A stretch of 7,740 nucleotides of DNA, from positions 13,845 to 21,584 of the forward strand of contig JAMCRS010000323.1 in NCBI GenBank assembly GCA_023380675.1, given 5' to 3'. This stretch comes from Chloroflexota bacterium (GTDB lineage: Bacteria; Chloroflexota; Anaerolineae; UBA4142). Positions 1-5,379 of this stretch are shown piece after piece; the first letter of the stretch is position 1, and each line of letters starts with the position of its first letter. The notes under the pieces were generated by a model. The model had not been told where the DNA came from and searched no databases. It saw only the letters and a list, made by a program, of their open reading frames with translations. The position numbers and the translations under genes were made by a program.

Positions 1-1
1 G

Positions 2-556
2 ATGCTGCAGTCGCTGGCCGTCGCCAAGCTGCTGCCTCAGGTCGCCGACTGGCGCGGGCCGGTCTTTATGCGGCTGTGCCGCAACGAGGTGCCCCAGATC
101 TTTACCGAGGCGTATGCGCCCGTCATCGGCAAGGCGGTGCAACTCCGCGGCGGCTCGGACGTAACGCTCGTCTGCTGCGGCGTCATGGTCGCACGCACGC
201 TCGTGGCGGCCGCCGAGCTCGCGCAGTCAGGCGTCAACGCGCGCGTCGTCGAAGTCCACACGATCAAGCCGCTCGACCGCGAATCGATCGTCCGCTGCGC
301 GGCGGAAACGGGCGCGCTCGTGACCGTGGAAGAGCACTCGGTCATCGGCGGGCTCGGAGGCGCCGTCGCCGAAACGCTCGCCGACAATCGTCCGACGCCG
401 GTCGTCCGCGTCGGTATCGCCGACACGTTCGCGGAGAGCGGGCCGTACGCAGAGCTCCTGGACAAGTACGGCCTGGCCGTAGCCGACATCGTGCGCGCGG
501 CGCAGCGCGCCGTCGAGCTCAAGACCGGCATCCAGCGGGCGCTGGCGCCGGCTTGA
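2..556 (+). CDS. Transketolase C-terminal subunit (5' end cut off by window)
   Basis: The visible 184 residues are the end of the pyrimidine-binding domain and the whole C-terminal domain of a transketolase. Sequence clues are WRGPVFMRLCRNEVP (about residues 18-32, matching the GPVYLRLGR-type stretch) and then a Transketolase_C domain with VTLVCCGVMV, VVEVHTIKPLD, VTVEEHSVIGGLGGAVAE and GIADTFAESG. In bacteria with a split enzyme this half pairs with a separate N-terminal, thiamine-diphosphate-binding half and moves two-carbon units between sugar phosphates in the cytosol. The ATG at base 2 lies inside the conserved fold, so it is not the start; the gene continues upstream of the window. The ending matches a split subunit, although the end of a full-length transketolase or a DXS-like protein cannot be excluded from this fragment. 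It converges on the debris zone, with only 14 bp to the next stop codon. Confidence 0.88.
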   Translation: MLQSLAVAKLLPQVADWRGPVFMRLCRNEVPQIFTEAYAPVIGKAVQLRGGSDVTLVCCGVMVARTLVAAAELAQSGVNARVVEVHTIKPLDRESIVRCAAETGALVTVEEHSVIGGLGGAVAETLADNRPTPVVRVGIADTFAESGPYAELLDKYGLAVADIVRAAQRAVELKTGIQRALAPA

Positions 557-570
557 TTCGTTCGCCTTCC

Positions 571-750
571 TTAGGACGCTGTAAAAGCCGGCAAGCCCGA
601 CTGATGGAGAATGCCCATCTCGTCTTCATTCAGCCAGTGTTCGACGATCTTGCCGTCTTGCCGGCGAAGAATGCTGATCGCGCCGATGACGAATCGCTTG
701 CCGCTCGGCGCCGCGCCCAGGAACGCGGCGCCGGTGTGGATTCCGCGCGG
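571..750 (-). pseudogene. SnoaL-like (ester cyclase/NTF2-fold) gene, C-terminal remnant
   Basis: About 58 codons read like the last part of a SnoaL-like polyketide cyclase or NTF2-fold protein: GIHTGAAFLGAAPSGKRF, then a hydrophobic strand, then DGKIVEHWLNEDEMGILHQ and a short tail to a TAA. In this family the G-x-x-PTGK-R turn and the DGKI-EHW-x-x-D-x-x-G motif are typical and lie near the C-terminus. The usual length is about 130-150 residues, so the N-terminal half is missing. The frame stays open to the right as far as base 822, but that extension is antisense to a tRNA fragment and is not SnoaL sequence. The break lies near base 750, beside the tRNA piece and integrase, so insertion or deletion there probably removed the 5' part. 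The function was perhaps a small hydrolase, cyclase or binding protein; it is likely dead now. Confidence 0.72.
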
Positions 751-763
751 CCAAATTGATATC

Positions 764-813
764 GTTTCAGATTCGGACTCATAACCCGAAGGTCCCCAGT
801 TCGAGTCTGAAAC
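764..813 (+). repeat. Imperfect inverted repeat spanning the tRNA fragment
   Basis: GTTTCAGATTCGGACT (764-779) matches the reverse complement of AGTTCGAGTCTGAAAC (798-813) at 14 of 16 positions, leaving an 18-base centre that holds the anticodon region. The outer seven bases (GTTTCAG/CTGAAAC) are not tRNA sequence, so the symmetry extends past the tRNA piece on both sides. It may be a recombinase core with inverted arms, or a chance fold. The sequence does not decide between these. Confidence 0.5.
771..809 (+). other. tRNA-Met(CAT) 3'-half fragment, probable integrase attachment site
   Basis: The stretch reads as an anticodon arm with loop CTCATAA (anticodon CAT) in a TCGGA/CCCGA stem, an AAGGTC variable region, and a T-arm with TTCGAGT in its loop. 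The reverse strand translates as RTGDLRVMSP, a peptide I recognise as the usual antisense reading of bacterial tRNA-Met genes. No D-arm lies upstream, and the outer T-stem and acceptor stem are not restored downstream (CTGAAAC where CTGGG would pair), so this is a piece and not a working tRNA. Tyrosine recombinases of integrative elements commonly use the 3' half of tRNA genes as attachment core, and a recombinase gene lies about 115 bp to the right. The best reading is an att-site remnant; the intact tRNA is not in the window. Confidence 0.72.
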
Positions 814-824
814 AAGCCACAATC

Positions 825-867
825 AAAGACCGCTTACTATCCGGTGAAGGATAGCCAAGCGGTCTTT
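825..867 (-). terminator. Strong hairpin after the integrase gene, possible terminator
   Basis: Arms 825-842 and 849-867 form 17 base pairs (11 outer, 6 inner) split by a small internal bulge (A836 against CC 855-856), around the six-base loop GGTGAA. The outer arm AAAGACCGCTT/AAGCGGTCTTT ends in A/T pairs on both sides, so a transcript from either strand ends its stem in UUU. The T-run is short, making it a weak-to-moderate intrinsic terminator. It lies about 60 bases past the integrase stop and before the tRNA piece, where a minus-strand integrase transcript would end. It could instead be a structural part of the element's end. Confidence 0.5.
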
Positions 868-925
868 CGATTTCCTGCGGGGTTGAAACGACCTTGGCCG
901 GCATCGACCGAAGCCAGCTCGACTT

Positions 926-1844
926 CTACAACCCCATCCGGTCTACCGGGCTCGCGCGCTCGTGAGTCCTCTCGATATCCTCTTGCTCGAGTTGAATGTA
1001 TATGCGCGTCGTCGCAAGGTCCTCGTGGCCGAGTATTTGCTGCAACGACATGACGTCACCGCCATTTCTCAGGTAGAGGCGCGCCGCGGTATGTCGGAAA
1101 CGATGAGGATGACATCCTTCCACGCCGGCGCGTTTTCCCAGTTCCCAGAGTATGTGAGCAAGGCTCGTGCCGTTCAACGGTTTGTCATGCCGGGTCATGA
1201 AGACGAGATTCGTCGCGACTCTGGGGTTACGGTGCAGATTGACGTATTCCCATAACACTTGGCGAGCTCGCGCTCCGATGGGGACATACCTGTCTTTCAT
1301 CCCTTTGCCCGTAACGTGGCCACATAGTTCGCTCGCGCGCATTCCTGTGTCGAGAAGCAGCAATAGAATAGCTCGATTACGCGCGGCCAAAGCTCCGGGG
1401 CTCTCTCGGCATGCCTTGAGGAGTTTTTCAAGGTCTGCCTTCTAAGCGCGGTTTAATAAATTTGGGAAGCTTCGGCCGTGGAATGTTCTCCATCGGATAC
1501 CGCTCAAGCAATCGTTCGCGAACTGCCCAGTGGAAGAATGCCGCGAGTGAGCGCACGTTGGCGTGAATGGTGAACGGCGACAACTTGCGCTGAATCGGTT
1601 TCCTGTGGGCATGACCAAGATACATAGTTTCGCGGCTCTGGAGATCCACAATGAACGCTCGGATGTCGTTGGGTTGAATGCTTCCAAGCCGTGGCGTCTC
1701 GCCCGGCTGCGCTGAAACAAGATAAGCCTCGAAGCCTGCGAGAGTCCTGTCATACCATGCAATTGTTCGTTTGGCGAGGTTCGCCGTTTGGCAGTAGAAC
1801 TTGAATCCTTGGCGTGCTTTTGAGAGCGTAATCGAAGTCGACAC
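926..1844 (-). pseudogene. Tyrosine recombinase/integrase, frameshifted and internally deleted
   Basis: The N-terminal part (1844 to about 1439) is a SAM-like core-binding domain, with a typical opening STSITLSKARQGFKFYCQTA and SLAAFFHWAVRERLL later. The catalytic domain follows in another frame. The start is GTG at 1844, preceded by GGGAGG seven bases upstream. The N-terminal frame ends LEGRP-stop at 1428. Removing one base of the CC at 1438-1439 joins it to ADLEKLLKACRESPG and the catalytic domain, about 305 residues in all. The active-site set is visible: Arg in TGMRASEL, Lys in GKGMKDR, HPHRFRH, LGHED and the nucleophile Tyr in TTRIYI (about residues 169, 180, 247, 250, 273, 282 of the repaired protein). 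Only 11 residues separate the Arg and Lys, against 24 in XerD, so about 13 residues of the beta-hairpin are lost near base 1316. Two lesions make an active enzyme unlikely. It would have cut and rejoined DNA at the element's att sites, probably tRNA-Met. Confidence 0.85.
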
Positions 1845-1901
1845 AGCTTTTCCTCCCGGCGAAGGTCGTGGACCTACACCAAAATGAACGGGATTTTTAA
1901 T

Positions 1902-2312
1902 CGAGGATTCACCAGCCGGGAAGTAGGAAACGAAAAGGACAGACGAGCATACCCAGGTCGCTGCCGCCAAACCCATTACGCCGCGAAAGATAACTAACCA
2001 AAAAGGATTCGGCGCGAGGGCCAACCCCACCGCCGAGAGGCTACATACGATCATGCCGCCTGAGACGAAGATACGTCGTTTGCCGATGGCATCCGACCAA
2101 ATGCCAACTGGAATACGCGTCAGCAGTTGGGTTAGTCCGTACGCCCCAACTGCCAGACCCACGACATCGAGTGGAGCACCTAATAATTCAGTGTAGACCG
2201 GAAACACGGGCACGTATACGTACATCGCTGCCCATAAACACAGCATGGCAACGGTGAACATCGCGGCCGCACGGTAGTTTACACGACCTTCTGCTACCCG
2301 TCTCTGCGACAC
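1902..2312 (-). pseudogene. MFS transporter, N-terminal fragment (first four membrane helices)
   Basis: About 137 residues match the start of a major facilitator transporter: helix 1 (AAAMFTVAMLCLWAAMYVYV), helix 2 (VVGLAVGAYGLTQLLTRIPVG), the loop 2-3 signature region GIWSDAIGKRR, helix 3 (GGMIVCSLSAVGLALA) and helix 4 (FWLVIFRGVMGLAAATWV), ending at SYFPAGESS. A full protein has twelve helices and about 400 residues. After GESS the reading continues into unrelated sequence and then the integrase, so the remaining two-thirds is lost. The suggested start is GTG at 2312, behind AAAGGA three to four bases away; a methionine at residue 18 is an alternative. The substrate cannot be told. It lies on the same strand as the downstream-decayed genes and was probably cut by the integrase insertion or a linked deletion. 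Confidence 0.8.
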
Positions 2313-2468
2313 ATTTCCTTTCGATAGAGAGCCGCCATCGGCGAGGTTATGGCGACACTGGGCCAAGTGAGGCGCGTTCGTCGATCGCCCGATTCTCGGC
2401 GTTGGCGGCGATTCGCTGGCCGAAATCCAAGAGCGCACGACTCGATGATGGTGAAAGGCTGCGATGCT

Positions 2469-2505
2469 GGATTCATCCCGAAGCTGATTGAGCGCATCGA
2501 TATCT
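2469..2505 (-). pseudogene. Degenerate copy of the hydroxyacyl-CoA dehydrogenase gene tail
   Basis: This 37-bp stretch matches bases 3150-3186, the 3' end of the neighbouring dehydrogenase gene, at 31 of 37 positions without gaps, in the same orientation. The protein readings are DIDALNQLRDE here and DIDALKQLRDE there. Beyond about 12 codons the match is lost on both sides. It is the remnant of a second dehydrogenase gene or of a partial duplication that preceded the MFS gene on this strand. At this length the inference rests on combined DNA and protein similarity; it is not a functional unit. Confidence 0.55.
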
Positions 2506-2560
2506 AGGGTAGTGCGGTGCGGATTACGAGACAAGTAGTCTGACGATGTGATACTGAGTA

Positions 2561-2656
2561 GTTGTCATACCAAGGAGCGCTTTTGGCGACGAAGCATCTC
2601 GCATTGCGGAACCGGGAGATTCTTCGCCTTCGCTCAGCTCGGCTCAGAATGACAAC
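2561..2656. repeat. 96-bp palindromic dispersed-type repeat
   Basis: The ends are perfect inverted copies (GTTGTCAT at 2561-2568 and ATGACAAC at 2649-2656), and further inside AGCATCTC (2593-2600) faces GGGAGATTCTT (2614-2624). The right arm read on the minus strand gives GTTGTCATTCTGAGC followed by GAGCGAAGGCGAAGAATCTC. This is the familiar TCATTCTGAGCGAAGCGAAGAATCTC motif, which I know as an abundant dispersed palindrome in many environmental bacterial genomes. The left arm has drifted. It could fold into a cruciform or long RNA hairpin. It encodes nothing and is most likely a small non-autonomous repeat (MITE- or REP-like). Copy number cannot be judged from one window. Confidence 0.7.
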
Positions 2657-2857
2657 ACCGCATCTTCAGTGTGACAGAGTACTGGGTTGATCTGCGGCGC
2701 GAAGATGGGGAAAGCGGGCACGAAGACGCTCATGGATGACCAGCAACTCGACGCCTCGGCGAGAACTGCGAAGACGGCTCGGCGGTATGCGAATCCAGAC
2801 GCATTTTGCTTCAGCGACACCACGCTATTTCATACGAGGTGCTCCCACGACATGAAA

Positions 2858-2884
2858 TGCGGCGAGGCACATTGGCTCGCCGCA
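2858..2884. repeat. Perfect 9-bp hairpin
   Basis: TGCGGCGAG (2858-2866) and CTCGCCGCA (2876-2884) pair perfectly around a nine-base loop. The minus-strand transcript is followed by only TTT, about 225 bases after the dehydrogenase stop, so it is a possible but unconvincing late terminator of the operon. Confidence 0.35.
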
Positions 2885-3110
2885 CGCGCTGACTCACTTG
2901 ACTCGCATCGGGTGACGCCCGAACTCAACGGTGTGAAGGTCTATGTGATCTGAGCGTGGAGAACGGATCGCGTCTTTATCCTCACGCTCGCAAAAGATGT
3001 TCGCCGGCGCATATCGGTTCGTTTGCCGGTATGATTCTCGGCCAAGGGTGTCTCGCAATCTTCGCTAGGCCCGGCAATTCTATGAGCGCCTGACTAGCAT
3101 CGGCTGGACT

Positions 3111-4052
3111 CTATGGGTGACTCGCCTTGAACTGTAGGGTTTGAATGATGAACTCGTCCCGCAGCTGTTTGAGCGCGTCGATATCTCGCCGGGTCCAATC
3201 GTAATAACCCTTGCCGCTCTTGACCCCAAGATCGCCCTGTTTCACCTTATCGGCGAAGAGCTGCACGGCATGCGGTTCGTTGTTCAGCGCCGGCAGCACG
3301 CTGTCTTGGACCGCCAGGGCCAGGTCCAATCCCACGGCGTCGATGTGCTCGAGAATACCCCAAACGGGAAGCCGAATGCCCAACCCGTTCTTGATCGCGC
3401 TGTCGACGTCTTCAGAACTCGCCACGCCGTCTTGCACCAGACTCGTCGCCTCGCGGATCATCGCCTGCAGGATCCGGTTCGCCAATTGGCCGGGGAGATC
3501 TTTGCGCACGAGGACCGGCTGTTTGCCGCAGCTACGCAGAAAATCCAGCAAGGCCTGCGCGGTGCGCTCCGAGGTGTGCGGACTCATGACAACTTCGACG
3601 AGCGGCACGAGATGCGGCGGCATCCAAAAATGGGTGGTGACGATCCGTTCGCGGTGCTTCGCCCGCTCTGAAATAGCCGTGACGCTCAAGCCCGAGGTAT
3701 TTGTGGCCAGGAGCGTGTCGAGCGGCGTGACCCGGTCAAGGCGCTCGAACAAGTTCTGCTTGGCCTCGAGGTTCTCGTAGATCGCCTCGACGACGAGCTC
3801 GGCGTTGCGGACACCTGCATCCAGATCGTCCGTGCCGCCCAAACCGAGCTTGGCGGACGCGACGGCGGTTCCGCTGGCCAGGTTGTGCTGAAACAACTGG
3901 TCCATCAGCGCACGGGCCTTGTCGAGTCCGTCGTCCACCCAGTCCGGCCTCTCGCCAACGAGCATTACTTTATACCCGGCGAGCGCGACCACGGCCGCGA
4001 TGCCCGGCCCCATCATGCCGGTGCCGATGACGGCAACCTGCTTGATGTTCAT
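3111..4052 (-). CDS. 3-hydroxyacyl-CoA dehydrogenase family NAD-dependent oxidoreductase
   Basis: The 313-residue protein has an N-terminal Rossmann domain with IGTGMMGPGIA (residues 9-19), the NTSGLSVTAIS segment (118-128), the catalytic pair His141 and Glu153 in THFWMPPHLVPLVEVV, Asn192 in the LANRIL segment, and a C-terminal helical domain with GLGIRLPVWG and the family's late motif KSGKGYYDW (278-286). The family oxidises a 3-hydroxy group with NAD+. Members of this single-domain length include 3-hydroxybutyryl-CoA, L-carnitine and L-gulonate 3-dehydrogenases, and the sequence alone does not choose between them. The start is the ATG at 4052, with AGGAG five bases upstream; the open frame runs on to 4133 but overlaps the end of the upstream gene. 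The usual Asn after HFW is Met here. It is the last gene of the apparent operon, 50 bp after the M24 gene. Confidence 0.9.
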   Translation of the reverse strand: MNIKQVAVIGTGMMGPGIAAVVALAGYKVMLVGERPDWVDDGLDKARALMDQLFQHNLASGTAVASAKLGLGGTDDLDAGVRNAELVVEAIYENLEAKQNLFERLDRVTPLDTLLATNTSGLSVTAISERAKHRERIVTTHFWMPPHLVPLVEVVMSPHTSERTAQALLDFLRSCGKQPVLVRKDLPGQLANRILQAMIREATSLVQDGVASSEDVDSAIKNGLGIRLPVWGILEHIDAVGLDLALAVQDSVLPALNNEPHAVQLFADKVKQGDLGVKSGKGYYDWTRRDIDALKQLRDEFIIQTLQFKASHP

Positions 4053-4102
4053 ATCCACTCCTGCTCGAGCTCGCGGAATGCAAGCCTGCGGTTTGCGTTC
4101 AT

Positions 4103-5281
4103 TTACGAGTCCATCCTTTGGGGGAACGGACACAAGTTGTCACACCCGCTCTCCGTAACCGCCAAATTCTCTTCGAGCCGCACGCCGCCAAAACCAGGGA
4201 TGTAGATCGCCGGCTCGATCGCAAAGACCATCCCTTGTTCAAGAACGTCGTCGCTCGCCGGGTGGAGGGTCGGCGGCTCGTGGAACTGCAGTCCGACGCC
4301 GTGTCCAAGCTGATGGTTAAAGTACTCGCCCAGGCCGGCGCGGTCGATCACCTTGCGCGCCAGCGCGTCGAGGTCGGCGCAGCGCGCCCCGGGGCGGACG
4401 GCGGCGATCACCGTATTCACGGCCTCCTGCACGGTGTCAAAGACCTTTTTGGCTCGCGCGTCCGGCGTGCCCACAAAAAAAGTGCGAGTCAAGTCGTTGA
4501 AGTAACCGTTTGTCATCGCGTCCAATTCGACGAGGACCGGCTCGCCCCACGCAAGGCGCTTGTCGGTCGAGACACAGAACGGCCGCCACGAATTGACCGA
4601 ATTCTCGCCGGACATGACAAAGCAATAACCGCGCGAGCGGGTGACGTTCTTGTAGCCGACGCCGCTGCCGTAGATGCGCCCTTCCACCGCCCCGGCGACC
4701 TCCGCCTCGCGGACGCCGGCCGTTATCATCTCACGCGCGACCTGGTAACCCATCGACGCGACTTCGTTCGTGATCCGAATCTGGTCGATCTCTTGTTTCG
4801 ATTTGACCATCCGCGATCGCTTGATCGCGTTCGTCGCGTCCACCCACTTGGCGCGCGGCAGCGTTTCTTTCAGCGCGTTGAGCGTCGATTCGGCGACGAC
4901 GCGCGCTTCCGCCGCCACGTTGTTACCGCCGACCAATTCAAAGCTCCCTTCGTAACCGACGACGGCTTTCGAAAAGCCTTTCTCGAACGCCAAGTCTTTC
5001 AGGAGCGCCTGCGTCTGTGCGGTCGGATTCGCGATCGCCTGCATGTTGATGAATCGAAAAGTGCGTTTGTCGGCCACCCATCCCGCCGCCGCATAGTCCA
5101 ATTCCGAATACGGCATGATGAGAGTCGCATCCCCATCCAAGGGAAAGACGGCGAGAGACGCGCCGATGACGGGCCAGTAGCCGGTCGCGTAAAGGACGTT
5201 TTCCGGCAGGCGGCACAGGAGAACGTCGATGCCGGCTTCCCCCATGATCCTCTTGAGACGATTGACGCGTTCAGTATCCAT
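4103..5281 (-). CDS. M24 family metallohydrolase (Xaa-Pro peptidase/creatinase-like)
   Basis: The 392 residues match the family's usual length and two-domain plan: a creatinase-type N-terminal domain (about 1-155, with LLCRLPENVLYATGYWP) and a pita-bread catalytic domain. All five metal ligands of M24 peptidases are present: Asp254 (VELDAMTNG), Asp263 (FNDLTRTF), His327 (GHGVGL), Glu356 (IEPAIY) and Glu370 (RLEENL), and a further His334 lies in LQFHEPP. True creatinase lacks this full metal set, so a metal-dependent Xaa-Pro dipeptidase or a related amidohydrolase is likelier. No signal peptide is seen, so it is cytosolic. ATG at 5281 has AGAGGAG seven bases upstream. Genes of this family often sit in substrate-uptake operons with no known peptide link, so its role beside two alcohol dehydrogenases may be other than peptide cleavage. 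Confidence 0.88.
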   Translation of the reverse strand: MDTERVNRLKRIMGEAGIDVLLCRLPENVLYATGYWPVIGASLAVFPLDGDATLIMPYSELDYAAAGWVADKRTFRFINMQAIANPTAQTQALLKDLAFEKGFSKAVVGYEGSFELVGGNNVAAEARVVAESTLNALKETLPRAKWVDATNAIKRSRMVKSKQEIDQIRITNEVASMGYQVAREMITAGVREAEVAGAVEGRIYGSGVGYKNVTRSRGYCFVMSGENSVNSWRPFCVSTDKRLAWGEPVLVELDAMTNGYFNDLTRTFFVGTPDARAKKVFDTVQEAVNTVIAAVRPGARCADLDALARKVIDRAGLGEYFNHQLGHGVGLQFHEPPTLHPASDDVLEQGMVFAIEPAIYIPGFGGVRLEENLAVTESGCDNLCPFPQRMDS

Positions 5282-5379
5282 GATGGCTCCTCTGGCACGG
5301 GTGATTCAGGCGCCGATGCTGATGCCCGGCGCGGACGGTCCGGCGACCACGAAAGGGGTCGAGCGCTACACCGCCACCG

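Larger units (their letters stand above)
2513..3110. other. Intergenic region without a convincing gene
   Basis: Nearly 600 bp separate the dehydrogenase stop from the debris zone. The region holds a palindromic repeat (2561-2656) and a perfect 9-bp hairpin (2858-2884), both listed separately. A weaker 8-bp hairpin (3011-3034, one G-U pair) stands about 77 bp past the dehydrogenase stop; its minus-strand transcript meets a TTTT run about 15 bases later, so it may act as a poor terminator. A plus-strand frame of 88 codons (2687-2953) starts with ATG but has no clear ribosome site and an unfamiliar, low-plausibility product (MICGAKMGKAGTKTL...), so I do not call it a gene. The minus strand is broken by stops. 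The stretch is probably decayed or repeat-derived DNA. Confidence 0.6.

Noticed and set aside
630..815. 61-codon minus-strand frame with RTGDLRVMSP
   Set aside because: This peptide is the antisense reading of a tRNA-Met and a known source of false hypothetical proteins. The frame also overlaps the better supported SnoaL remnant.
764..870. CRISPR or other repeat array
   Set aside because: Only two unrelated hairpins are present, with no regularly spaced direct repeats and no cas genes.
787..1867. 8-bp direct repeat CGAAGGTC at 787-794 and 1860-1867, as possible att cores flanking the integrase
   Set aside because: Eight bases shared over about 1 kb of GC-rich DNA is near chance, and the flanking bases do not agree.
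2687..2953. 88-codon plus-strand frame
   Set aside because: It has no clear ribosome site, no recognisable motif and no partner gene, and lies in a repeat-bearing spacer. It is not called as a gene.
3011..3034. Hairpin after the dehydrogenase gene as the operon terminator
   Set aside because: The stem is eight pairs with one G-U pair, and no T-run follows directly, so it is mentioned only within the spacer entry.
5282..5379. Small gene between the M24 and dehydrogenase genes
   Set aside because: The 98-bp gap contains the M24 ribosome site and no minus-strand frame with a plausible start and product.
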